A stretch of 64,000 bases of DNA, taken from positions 23,567 to 87,566 of the forward strand of contig CACZEK010000011.1 in the NCBI GenBank assembly GCA_902780135.1. The letters run 5' to 3'. Source of the DNA: an uncultured bacterium. GTDB taxonomy: Bacteria; Verrucomicrobiota; Lentisphaeria; Victivallales; UBA1829. Positions 16,149 to 24,064 of this stretch are shown here, piece by piece. The position numbers were made by a program, and so were the translations under genes. Each line of letters opens with the position of its first letter. The stretch's first letter is position 1. The notes under the pieces were generated by a model. The model was not told where the DNA came from, searched no databases, and saw nothing but the letters and a program-made list of their open reading frames with translations.

Positions 16149-17060
16149 TCAGGCGTTCGCGAGGCCGTCCGCGCCGGACACGTTGTGCAGCGCCGCGCCC
16201 GGCAGGATCTTCCGCACGAGCCCGGTCAGGACCGTGCCCGGTCCGAACTCCACGAAACGCTCCGCGCCGAAGCGTTCCGCCATCACGCGCACGCAGGTGT
16301 CCCAGCGGACGCTCCCGGCGACCTGGGAAACGAGGTTCGCGCGGATCTTCGCCGGGTCGGATTCGGGTTCGCCCGTGAAATTCTGGAGCACGGGGAATTT
16401 CGGCGCACTCATCGGGGTGGCGTCCAGCACGGGGGCAAGCGCGGCGCCCGCGGAAGCCATCATGCGGCTGTGGAACGCTCCCGCCACGTTCAGAGGCAGG
16501 GCGCGCTTGACGCCGCGTTCCTTCAGGATCCCGCACGCCTTCAGCACCAGGTCCTTCACGCCGCTGATGACGATCTGGCCCGGCGAATTGTAGTTCGCCA
16601 CGTCGATGCCGCATTCCGCGCAGACTTCCGCGATCACCGCGGGATCGCCGCCGATGATGGCGGCCATGCCGCCCTCGGCTTCGTGGCAGGCGGCGTCCAT
16701 CAGGGCGGCGCGCTTCGACACGAGTTTCAGGCCGTCCTCGAACGTGAACGTCCCGGCGGACGCGAACGCCGCGTATTCGCCGAGGCTCAGGCCGCCCGCG
16801 GCAACGGCTTCCTCGCCGGGGTTCTTTTCCAGCCAGGCGGCGAGGCACGCCATGCTGGTGGTATAGATCGCGGGCTGGCAGTTCGCCGTCGCGGTCAGGT
16901 CGGATTCCGGGCCTTCAAAGCACAGTTTCGACAGGCTGCGGCCGAGCACGGCGTCCGCGCGGTCGAAAACCGCTTTCGCAGCGGGAGACGCTTCGTACAG
17001 GTCCTTCCCCATGCCGACTGCCTGGGCGCCCTGCCCCGAGAATAAAAACGCTGTTTTCAT
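16149..17060 (-). CDS. fabD: Malonyl-CoA:ACP transacylase
   Basis: 303 residues. Signature motifs are LFSGQGAQAVGMGKDLY at the N-terminus, the nucleophile Ser in GLSLGEYAA, and the AFHSRMM histidine motif. The usual GHSLGE elbow has Leu in place of His before the Ser; the catalytic His comes from AFHS, so activity is expected. It loads malonyl groups onto ACP. It is first of the fab genes and is preceded by a promoter-like element. Confidence 0.95.
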   Translation of the reverse strand: MKTAFLFSGQGAQAVGMGKDLYEASPAAKAVFDRADAVLGRSLSKLCFEGPESDLTATANCQPAIYTTSMACLAAWLEKNPGEEAVAAGGLSLGEYAAFASAGTFTFEDGLKLVSKRAALMDAACHEAEGGMAAIIGGDPAVIAEVCAECGIDVANYNSPGQIVISGVKDLVLKACGILKERGVKRALPLNVAGAFHSRMMASAGAALAPVLDATPMSAPKFPVLQNFTGEPESDPAKIRANLVSQVAGSVRWDTCVRVMAERFGAERFVEFGPGTVLTGLVRKILPGAALHNVSGADGLANA

Positions 17061-17129
17061 GTCGTTGTCCTTTCATGAATGGGAGTCCGCAGCGGAATCC
17101 TCTGACTTTTCCGAAAAAGCGGACCTAAT

Positions 17130-17157
17130 AAAATACCACATTTTTCCGAAAATGCAA
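17130..17157 (-). promoter_or_regulatory. Promoter of the fabD operon
   Basis: Minus strand TTGCAT (17157-17152), 16-bp spacer, TATTTT (17135-17130), about 70 bp upstream of the fabD ATG. The segment 17080-17160 is AT-rich and gene-free. Confidence 0.5.
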
Positions 17158-17224
17158 ATCCAAAGGCCGAGCCAACGGACTGCCGGATACGACTTTCCCC
17201 TTCGCGCCGCTGCGAAGCAAGGCG

Positions 17225-17830
17225 CTACCGCAGCGGAGACGCCGCCTCCCGGAGCATGGTTTCCGACACCGGGCCCGGACGCAGGATGCTCCACGCGCCG
17301 TCGCGCTCGACTTTGATCACGGTCGACGCCGCGGAATCCGGCGGGATCGGTCCGCCGTCCAGAATGCCGTCGGGCGGGATCGCGAGCGACGCCAGCGCCT
17401 CGTCCACGGTATGCGCCGGGGGCTGACCGGAAAGATTCGCGCTGGTCGACGCCAGCGGACGCCCGTAAGACGCAAGCAGGCGCAGCAGCGCGGGGTGGTC
17501 GGGGATGCGGAATCCGGTGAACGCGCCGCCGTCCGGCACGATCAGGGTCACGGGACCGGGGCAGAACGCCGCCGCGAAACGCTTCGCGGTCTCCGGCATG
17601 GCGGGGAACGCCGCCTCCGCCGCTTCGCGCGAGGCGAAAAAGAGCGTGAGGAGCTTGGACGCGGGACGATGCTTCATCTCGTAGATCTTCGCGCGGGCGA
17701 CTTCGTGCGACGCGTCGCAGACCAGTCCGTAGACGGTTTCGGTGGGAACGAGCAGGACGCCGTCTTCGCGCCGGAGAATACCGGAAAAGACCGCCGCCGC
17801 GGACGCGTCGGTGCAGAGGATCCGCTCCAT
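17225..17830 (-). CDS. Sua5/YciO/YrdC-family threonylcarbamoyl-AMP synthase
   Basis: 201 residues from the ATG at 17830, which lies 5 bp past the ftsB-like stop; an upstream in-frame ATG would overlap that gene. The YrdC-fold motifs are present: VPTETVYGL, KIYEMKHRPASKLL, AAFCPGPVTLIV, RIPDHP and STSANLSGQPP. It makes threonylcarbamoyl-AMP for tRNA t6A37. Length fits the TsaC/YrdC type without the C-terminal Sua5 domain. Confidence 0.9.
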   Translation of the reverse strand: MERILCTDASAAAVFSGILRREDGVLLVPTETVYGLVCDASHEVARAKIYEMKHRPASKLLTLFFASREAAEAAFPAMPETAKRFAAAFCPGPVTLIVPDGGAFTGFRIPDHPALLRLLASYGRPLASTSANLSGQPPAHTVDEALASLAIPPDGILDGGPIPPDSAASTVIKVERDGAWSILRPGPVSETMLREAASPLR

Positions 17831-17835
17831 GGGGA

Positions 17836-18111
17836 TCACTCGGAGTAAATATAGATCACTTCGCCGTCGCGGCACAGGTGATACTGTTCGCGGGCGACTT
17901 TCTCGACGGCGGAGGCGTTGTGCTGGAGGTCGTGGACTTCCTGCTGAAGCGTGAGGTACTCCGCCTTCTTGCGGTCCAGGTCCGCCTGAAGGCTTACCAC
18001 TTCCTGTTTGGTGCGCTTGTACTTCTGATACGCAGGCAGCACAAGGATGCCGGATACGATCAGCACCAGCACCAGCAGGACGTAAATGACGGCAGTCAGG
18101 ACTTTTCCCAT
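17836..18111 (-). CDS. Septum formation initiator family protein (FtsB/DivIC-like)
   Basis: 91 residues from the ATG at 18111, which has GAGGTG 6 nt upstream. One membrane helix (about 4-25) is followed by a coiled coil (about 28-70, heptads KYKRTKQEVVSLQADLDRKK) and the ending VEKVAREQYHLCRDGEVIYIY, the typical FtsB/DivIC C-terminus. Relatives join the FtsL-FtsQ complex at the division site. Its own promoter lies just upstream. Confidence 0.85.
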   Translation of the reverse strand: MGKVLTAVIYVLLVLVLIVSGILVLPAYQKYKRTKQEVVSLQADLDRKKAEYLTLQQEVHDLQHNASAVEKVAREQYHLCRDGEVIYIYSE

Positions 18112-18133
18112 TCTTTCACCTCGGTAATACACT

Positions 18134-18161
18134 AATATAGCACATCCCGCGTGAATTACAA
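18134..18161 (-). promoter_or_regulatory. ftsB-tsaC promoter
   Basis: Minus strand TTGTAA (18161-18156), 16-bp spacer, TATATT (18139-18134), 23 bp before the ftsB-like start codon. Confidence 0.6.
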
Positions 18162-18172
18162 CAAAAAAACGC

Positions 18173-18200
18173 AAAAAAATCCGCCCCCGAAGGGGCGGAC
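18173..18200 (-). terminator. Terminator of the hydrogenase operon
   Basis: Minus strand CCGCCCC/GGGGCGG stem with a 4-nt TTCG-type loop (extended by an A-T pair) followed by a run of seven T. It lies about 60 bp past the hydA stop. Confidence 0.85.
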
Positions 18201-18213
18201 AGGGATTTCATTT

Positions 18214-18260
18214 GTGCCCGGGCGGAGTCGGGCACTGTTTCAGTGGAGGACTTGTCCTCC
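18214..18260 (-). repeat. Triple-hairpin repeat element, copy 1 (hydA 3' end)
   Basis: Immediately after the hydA stop codon come three consecutive stem-loops: GGAGGAC/GTCCTCC (18245-18260), CACTG/CAGTG (18233-18244) and GTGCCCG/CGGGCAC (18214-18235). The second copy at 45096-45143 matches 27 of 29 bases in the core, and the outer stem differs by a compensated C-G to G-C swap. Confidence 0.75.
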
Positions 18261-20327
18261 TTAGCCGAGCTTGGCGACGCTTTCGTCGATCTTCTTCTTG
18301 ATCGTCTCGAAGGCGGCCTGGTTCTGAAGCTGTTCGAGCGTGTTCAGAGCGTTTTTGAACTTGGTGCGCTCGACGACTTCGTCGCCGATGGTCACGCAGA
18401 TCGTGCCGTCCTGTTCGGGGCGGGACGAGAACGCGGCGTCCATGTCGACCTTGTCCGTGTAGTTCTTGCTGCGGACGTATTCGGAGATCATGCCGATGAG
18501 GAGCTGGCCGGGGCAGTTGTCCTGCTTGGCGCAGATCGTGACGGTGATCATGAAGCGGTCCGGAGCGGTGCCGCGCATGATCGGGATCTTGGCGTCGAAG
18601 AGCTGGCTGCGGTTCTGGTAGACCGTGTGCAGCAGGTGGTGCGCCTCGTGGGAGCCGGGCTGGCCGCCGATGTGCTGCTTGTAGCACTGGTCGACCAGGA
18701 AGTTGTCCTGGCACTTCTGGACCTGCTGGGACTTGTCGGCCGCGTAGAGGCCCTGCTGGCGCTGGATGCGGATCGCGTCCGTGACGCCGACGGGCTGGCC
18801 GCCGCCGGAGATGCAGCCGCCGGGGCACGCCATGACTTCGACGAAGTCGTAGTGGGCTTTGCCGGAGCGGACGTCGTTGATGAGGCGCTTGGCGTTAGCG
18901 AGGCCGTGGACGACCGCCACGCGGATCTCCCTGCCGGCCGCGGTCACGGTGGCTTCCTTGACGGTCTTCATGCCGCGGACTTCCTTGAAGTCGACGGAGG
19001 CGAGCGGCTTGTTGTCGAGCTTTTCGACCGCGTAGCGGAGGGCGGCTTCCATGACGCCGCCGGACGCGCCGAAGATCACGCCGCCGCCGGTGGCGAATCC
19101 CATGGGCATGTCGAACGCTTCGGGCTGGAGCTCGTTGAGCTTGATGCCCATGGAGTTGATCATGCGCTGGACTTCGCTGGTGGTCACGACGATGTCGACT
19201 TCCGGCTTGCCGTCGACGGCGAACTTCGGAAGCTGGGCTTCGAACTTCTTTGCCGTGCAGGGCATGATGGAGACGACCACGAGGTCCTCGCGCTTGCAGC
19301 CGAGCTGTTCGGGCAGGATCTTCTTGGCGATGGAGCCGAACATGGCCTGCGGGGAACGGCAGCTGGAGATGTGGGGGATCATTTCGGGGTAGTAGATCTC
19401 GGCGAACTTGACCCAGGCGGGGCAGCAGCTGGTGAACATCGGGAGCGTGCCGCCGTGGGCGATGCGGTCGATGAGCTCGGTGGCTTCCTCGAAGATGGTC
19501 ATGTCGGCGGAGAAGCTGGTGTCGTAGACGTGCTTGAAGCCCATGAGCTTCAGGGCGGCGACGAGCTTGCCCGCCACGTTCTCGCCCGGCTTCGCGCCGA
19601 AGTATTCGCCCAGCGCCACGCGGACGGCGGGGGCGATCTGCACCACGACGGTCTTGCTCGGGTCGTACAGGGCGTCCCACACGCGGTTGCGGTCCTGCTT
19701 CGGCACGATCGCGCCGGTCGGGCAGACGGCGGCGCACTGGCCGCAGTTCACGCATTCGACGGTGCCGAGGGACGCGCCGAAGGCGGGAGCCACGCGGGCG
19801 TTGGAGCCGCGGTTGGAGAAGTCGATCGCGCCGATGCCCTGGATCTCGGAGCAGACGCGCACGCAGTCGCCGCAGAGCACGCACTTGTTCGGGTCGCGGA
19901 CGAGCGACGGGGAGGAGAAGTCGATCGGGTCGTCCTTCTTCACGGATTTGAAGCGGATGTCCTGGACGCCGAGCTGGTAGGCGATGCGCTGCAGCGTGCA
20001 GTTCTCGTTGCGGGCGCAGGTCGGGCATTCGCGGTTGTGGTTGGCGAGCAGGAGCTCCACGCTGATCTTGCGCATGTCGCGGATCTCCTTGGTGTCCGTG
20101 TGGACGACCATGCCGGGCGCGGGGGCGGTGGAGCAGGACGCCATGATGCCCTTGCCTTCGACGAGGACGAGGCAGAGGCGGCACGCGCCGTAGATGCTCA
20201 GTTCGGAGTGGTAGCAGAAGGTCGGGATCTCGATCCCGGCTTTGCGGATGACTTCCAGGAGGTTGCGCTCGTTGGTGAACGTGACTTCCCGTCCGTTGAC
20301 GGTCAGTGTTTTAACGGTATCGGCCAT
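18261..20327 (-). CDS. hydA: [FeFe] hydrogenase catalytic subunit of a trimeric HydABC
   Basis: 688 residues. Order: N-terminal [2Fe-2S] domain (Cys38, 49, 52, 65), His-ligated [4Fe-4S] (His97, Cys101, 104, 110), two [4Fe-4S] clusters (Cys149/152/155/159 and Cys192/195/198/202), then the H-cluster domain with L1 TSCCPAW (299-305), L2 MPCTAKKFE (355-363) and L3 ACPGGC (500-505). The proton-relay Cys of L1 is present, so it is catalytic. After the usual small-subunit tail (NFLVDQCYK...) an extra 110 residues carry Cys599, 605 and 644 and may be a further thioredoxin-like Fe-S domain. It is last of the operon, next to HydB and HydC. The family oxidises NADH plus reduced ferredoxin to make H2. 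No maturases HydE, HydF or HydG are in the window. Confidence 0.95.
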   Translation of the reverse strand: MADTVKTLTVNGREVTFTNERNLLEVIRKAGIEIPTFCYHSELSIYGACRLCLVLVEGKGIMASCSTAPAPGMVVHTDTKEIRDMRKISVELLLANHNRECPTCARNENCTLQRIAYQLGVQDIRFKSVKKDDPIDFSSPSLVRDPNKCVLCGDCVRVCSEIQGIGAIDFSNRGSNARVAPAFGASLGTVECVNCGQCAAVCPTGAIVPKQDRNRVWDALYDPSKTVVVQIAPAVRVALGEYFGAKPGENVAGKLVAALKLMGFKHVYDTSFSADMTIFEEATELIDRIAHGGTLPMFTSCCPAWVKFAEIYYPEMIPHISSCRSPQAMFGSIAKKILPEQLGCKREDLVVVSIMPCTAKKFEAQLPKFAVDGKPEVDIVVTTSEVQRMINSMGIKLNELQPEAFDMPMGFATGGGVIFGASGGVMEAALRYAVEKLDNKPLASVDFKEVRGMKTVKEATVTAAGREIRVAVVHGLANAKRLINDVRSGKAHYDFVEVMACPGGCISGGGQPVGVTDAIRIQRQQGLYAADKSQQVQKCQDNFLVDQCYKQHIGGQPGSHEAHHLLHTVYQNRSQLFDAKIPIMRGTAPDRFMITVTICAKQDNCPGQLLIGMISEYVRSKNYTDKVDMDAAFSSRPEQDGTICVTIGDEVVERTKFKNALNTLEQLQNQAAFETIKKKIDESVAKLG

Positions 20328-20348
20328 GATGAATGATCCTTATAGTTG

Positions 20349-22259
20349 TCAGATTCCCTTGACTGCGCCGAACTTGCACGCGGCCTTGCACGCGCCGCAC
20401 TTGATGCATTTTTCGGGGTCGATGCGATGCGCTTCCTTCACCTTGCCGGTGATCGCGCCGACGGGGCACTTGCGGGCGCAGGCCGTGCAGCCTTTGCACT
20501 TCGCGGGGTCGATCTCGGGACGGGCGAGCGCCTTGCATTCGCCGGTCGGGCAGATCTTGCGGAACACGTGGTCCTCGTACTCCTTGCGGAAATAGCGCAG
20601 GGTGGAGAGAACCGGGTTCGGGGCGGTCTTGCCGAGGCCGCAGAGGGAGCCGAGCTGGACTGCCTTCGCGGTCTTCTCGAGGAGGTCGAGCGTTTCGGCG
20701 GTGGCGCGGCCCTCGATGATGTCGTCGAGCAGCGCGAGCATCTGCTTCGTGCCTTCGCGGCACGGCACGCACTTGCCGCAGGATTCGTTCTGCGTGAACT
20801 GCATGAAGAACCGCGCGATGCGGACCATGCAGGTCTGCTTGTTCATGACCACGAGTCCGCCGGAACCGACCATCGCGCCCGCGCTCTTCAGGGAGTCGAA
20901 ATCGAGCGGGAGGTCGAGGAGGTCGGGGACCAGGCAGCCGCCGGACGGGCCGCCGATCTGCACGGACTTGAAGTCTTCGCCGGTCACCTTGCCGGTGTTG
21001 TCGGTCACGCCGCCGCCGATGTTGTACACGATCTCGCGGAGGGTGGTGCCGAACGGAACTTCGATGAGGCCGGTGTTCGCGACGTGGCCGGTGAGGGCGA
21101 ACGTCTTCGTGCCGGGGGAGTTCTGGGGGCCGACTTCGCGGTACTTCGCCGCGCCGTTGCGGATGATGTACGCCACGGATGCGAGCGTTTCCACGTTGTT
21201 GATCACGGTCGGCTTGCCGTAGAGGCCCTTCTGCGCCGGGAACGGCGGCTTCGGCATCGGCATGCCGCGCTTGCCTTCCACGGACGCGATCAGGGCGGTC
21301 TCTTCGCCGCAGACGAACGCGCCCGCGCCTTCCATCACGCGGATGGTGAAGTTGAAGTTCGTGCCGAAGAGGTTCTTGCCGAGCAGGCCGTACGCCTCGG
21401 CGTCGGCGATCGCCTTGCGGATGCGTTCGACCGCCAGCGGGTATTCGGCGCGGACGTACACGACGCCTTCGTCGGCGCCGATCGCGCGTCCGGCGATCAT
21501 CATGCCTTCGAGCACGGCGTGGGGGTTGCCCTCCATGACGGAGCGGTCCATGAACGCGCCCGGGTCGCCTTCGTCGCCGTTGCAGATGACGTATTTCTTG
21601 TCGTTCTGGGAGGCGAGCGTGAATTTCCACTTGAGGCCGGTGGGGAAACCGCCGCCGCCGCGACCGCGGAGTCCGGCGTCGATCATGGTCTGGCAGACCT
21701 GTTCCGGGGTCATCTCGGTAACGGCCTTGCGCGCGCCGACGTAGCCGTCGCGGGCGATGTATTCCTCGACGTCGTCCGGCTCGATCATGTAGTTCGCCAG
21801 CACGACGCGGGTCTGGCGGGCGTAGAACGCGATCTCGTCCTCGTGGCGGCAGGGCTTGCCGCTGACGGGGTCGACGTAGACCAGGCGGTCGATGATCTCG
21901 CCCCCGATGAGGGTCACATGGACGATCTCGGCGGCGTCTTCGGGCTTGACGTGGCAGTAGAAGATGCCTTCGGGTTCGATGCGGAGGATCGGGCCCATCT
22001 GGCAGAATCCCTGGCAGCCGGACTTGGAGAAGTAGGTGACGCCCTCGTTTTTGGAGCAGTCGTGGCGGTCGAGGACGACTTCGATGTGTTCGCCGGCCTT
22101 TTCCAGCTCGGCGCAGATGGCGTCGCGGACCTTCATGGAACCGTTGGCGATGCAGCCGGTGCCGCCGCAGATGATGATGCGGCGTTTGAGCTTGGCGACG
22201 ACTTTCTTGTAGTTCGCGGCGATCTCTTCCAGATTCGGCGTTTTGATTTCGGTGCTCAT
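20349..22259 (-). CDS. hydB: NuoF-like subunit of bifurcating [FeFe] hydrogenase
   Basis: 636 residues. An N-terminal thioredoxin-like [2Fe-2S] domain has Cys31, 36, 82 and 86. The NuoF/51-kDa core follows with the FMN/NADH loops GRGGGGFPTG (199-208) and CNGDEGDPGAFMD (226-238), an SLBB segment, and the cluster motif SCGKCVPCREG (493-503). The C-terminus adds two [4Fe-4S] ferredoxin motifs (Cys588/591/594/598 and Cys618/621/624/628). This layout is that of HydB of confurcating hydrogenases rather than of complex I. It sits between hydC and hydA, separated from hydA by 21 bp, and carries AAGGGA upstream of the ATG. Confidence 0.95.
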   Translation of the reverse strand: MSTEIKTPNLEEIAANYKKVVAKLKRRIIICGGTGCIANGSMKVRDAICAELEKAGEHIEVVLDRHDCSKNEGVTYFSKSGCQGFCQMGPILRIEPEGIFYCHVKPEDAAEIVHVTLIGGEIIDRLVYVDPVSGKPCRHEDEIAFYARQTRVVLANYMIEPDDVEEYIARDGYVGARKAVTEMTPEQVCQTMIDAGLRGRGGGGFPTGLKWKFTLASQNDKKYVICNGDEGDPGAFMDRSVMEGNPHAVLEGMMIAGRAIGADEGVVYVRAEYPLAVERIRKAIADAEAYGLLGKNLFGTNFNFTIRVMEGAGAFVCGEETALIASVEGKRGMPMPKPPFPAQKGLYGKPTVINNVETLASVAYIIRNGAAKYREVGPQNSPGTKTFALTGHVANTGLIEVPFGTTLREIVYNIGGGVTDNTGKVTGEDFKSVQIGGPSGGCLVPDLLDLPLDFDSLKSAGAMVGSGGLVVMNKQTCMVRIARFFMQFTQNESCGKCVPCREGTKQMLALLDDIIEGRATAETLDLLEKTAKAVQLGSLCGLGKTAPNPVLSTLRYFRKEYEDHVFRKICPTGECKALARPEIDPAKCKGCTACARKCPVGAITGKVKEAHRIDPEKCIKCGACKAACKFGAVKGI

Positions 22260-22277
22260 CGTATGTGATTCCCTTCG

Positions 22278-22805
22278 TTACTTGTTTTCGGATTCCGCGG
22301 CTGCGGCTTCGGCGGCCTTGATCTCGTCGATGATCTTCTCGACCTGTTCCGGGGTGGCCTGGCCGTGGACTTCGCCGTCGATGACGATCACGGGCGCGAG
22401 GCCGCAGGCGCCGAGGCAGTTCACGATCTCGACGGTGAAGAGCAGGTCGTCGGTCGTGCGCTTCTCGTCGCTGAGGCCGAGCTTCTTGTAGATCGCCTCA
22501 AGCAGCCCCATGGACTTCTTCACGTGGCAGGCGGTGCCGTCGCAGAGGCGGAAGATGTGCTTTCCCTTGGGGTTCAGGGAGAAGTGGGCGTAGAACGTCG
22601 CCACGCCGTACACATGCGCCACAGGCACGTCGAGCGACGTTGCCACATAGCTGATGACGTCCTTCGAGAGGTACTTGTAGACTTCCTGCACCTCCTGAAG
22701 GATCGGGATGAGCCGGGACGGGTCGTTCCCGTTCTTTTCGAGAATCTCGTTGACCGCCGCGAGGTGGTGCACCATCGCGCGCGTCTTTTCCAGGGTTTCC
22801 TGCAT
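22278..22805 (-). CDS. hydC: NuoE-like subunit of bifurcating [FeFe] hydrogenase
   Basis: 175 residues from the ATG at 22805, which has GGAGA 6 nt upstream; an ATG 12 bp earlier lacks a ribosome site and is less likely. The thioredoxin-like [2Fe-2S] ligands are the Cys pairs in LCDGTACH and NCLGACGLAP, preceded by the family motif HVYGVATFYAHF. It delivers electrons between the NuoF-like subunit and the rest of the complex. It is 18 bp from hydB. The C-terminus is an Ala/Glu-rich tail. Confidence 0.95.
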   Translation of the reverse strand: MQETLEKTRAMVHHLAAVNEILEKNGNDPSRLIPILQEVQEVYKYLSKDVISYVATSLDVPVAHVYGVATFYAHFSLNPKGKHIFRLCDGTACHVKKSMGLLEAIYKKLGLSDEKRTTDDLLFTVEIVNCLGACGLAPVIVIDGEVHGQATPEQVEKIIDEIKAAEAAAAESENK

Positions 22806-22858
22806 AGGTTTCTCCATGGGGTTGATGTGGGTGTTGGGGTTTTATTTCAGGTTGAATG

Positions 22859-24064
22859 TTAAACGTATTTGATGATGACTTTCTTCAGGTACTGGGTCTC
22901 GAGCGTGCGCGCCAGCCGCTGCACGATGTTCCGGCGCAGCTCCAGGTCGTGCGGCAGGTTCGGGTCCTGGTGCGCCTCGTTGATGCGCGTGCCGACCAGG
23001 AACGTGATCACGTCGTTGCGGAGCATCAGCCCGGTCAGCAGCCCGGCGGGGTCGTTGTGGCGCACGCCGTCGACCGACTCCAGGTACGTCGCAGCCTTCG
23101 AGAGCGTGAAGATGCCTTCCGTCACGAGGTTGACGCCGTCCATGGTGGACATCGGGGGCATGTCCGGGGAAATGCTCGAGAGGTCCATTTTCAGTTCGCG
23201 TCCGAGCTCGCGCGACACGATCTCCGCGCTGGTGCCGCCGCAGATCGCCTTGTCGCCCACGAAGTTCTTCAGGAACGACGCGCATTCGGCGTCGCGGGCG
23301 GAATCGTACGGCGGGCCGGTGAAGAGCAGCATCTCGCGCGGATTGCGGAAATACAGCGCGGCGCAGGTCATGTCGTCCTTGTTGATGTTGTGCGGCTCCT
23401 TGCTGATCGCCTCCGCAATCACGTGCTCCGCGACTTCGTAGGAGGACACGTCCGGGCAGTTGTTCAGGTAATCCACCAGGTACTCCGACACGCCGCTTTC
23501 GCGCCAGCCGAGCGGCAGGTCGTCCGAACCGATCGCGGCCTGCGACACTCCGTCGGAGAAGAAGACGATGCGGTCCCACATGTCCACCTTGAAATGGTAC
23601 ACGCGCATGCTGCGGTTGTCGTACTTGGACGGGTTCAGCTCGTCGTAGGGCACGGGCAGGACCTTGTCGTTGCGGAGCAGCACGAACGCCGGATTGCCCA
23701 TCTCGATGATGCGGACGTTGCCGTCCGGCCAGGCGTTCAGGATGGTGAACGTGGCGTAGCTGATCTTGCGGACCTGGCAGATCGGGAGGGCGTCCATCAT
23801 GATCTCGGCGGCGTGCAGGATGCCGCGGGGGCCGGTGAGCTCGTTCGCGAACTTCAGCGCCATGGTCGCGGTCATGGAGGCGAGGATGTTCGCCTTCACG
23901 CCGCTGCCCAGTCCGTCCGACAGCACGGCCACCACGCGCGAATCCTCCATGTTCTTGATGAACTTGAAGGCGTCGCCGCAGATGTCCTCGCCGTGCTTGC
24001 GGCACTGGCTGAATCCGAGGTCTACGAAAAAGGGCTCGCTCATGCTCCCGTCACCTTGCGTCAT
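22859..24064 (-). CDS. SpoIIE/PP2C-type serine phosphatase of the hydrogenase operon
   Basis: 401 residues. Residues about 14-240 are a PP2C/SpoIIE phosphatase: GEDICGDAF and VLSDGLGSG (Asp31, Asp50), FFSDGVSQAAIG and NINKDDMTCAAL supply the metal-binding acids. Residues 240-401 form a further domain I cannot name. The start overlaps the sensory hydrogenase stop by 4 bp (ATGA), so the two are coupled. PP2C phosphatases next to group C (sensory) [FeFe] hydrogenases are a known arrangement, presumed to turn H2 sensing into dephosphorylation of a target. The target is unknown. Confidence 0.88.
   Translation of the reverse strand: MTQGDGSMSEPFFVDLGFSQCRKHGEDICGDAFKFIKNMEDSRVVAVLSDGLGSGVKANILASMTATMALKFANELTGPRGILHAAEIMMDALPICQVRKISYATFTILNAWPDGNVRIIEMGNPAFVLLRNDKVLPVPYDELNPSKYDNRSMRVYHFKVDMWDRIVFFSDGVSQAAIGSDDLPLGWRESGVSEYLVDYLNNCPDVSSYEVAEHVIAEAISKEPHNINKDDMTCAALYFRNPREMLLFTGPPYDSARDAECASFLKNFVGDKAICGGTSAEIVSRELGRELKMDLSSISPDMPPMSTMDGVNLVTEGIFTLSKAATYLESVDGVRHNDPAGLLTGLMLRNDVITFLVGTRINEAHQDPNLPHDLELRRNIVQRLARTLETQYLKKVIIKYV

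Noticed and set aside
18243..22268. Long plus-strand open frames over hydA and hydB (697 and 640 residues)
   Set aside because: No recognisable domains, Val/Asp/Glu/Gly/Ala/His-rich, exactly antisense to hydrogenase subunits with complete metal sites.
20349..22805. Complex I (nuoE/nuoF) assignment
   Set aside because: No other nuo genes; the NuoF-like protein has an added N-terminal [2Fe-2S] and C-terminal 2x[4Fe-4S] domain and sits directly before hydA, as in HydABC hydrogenases.
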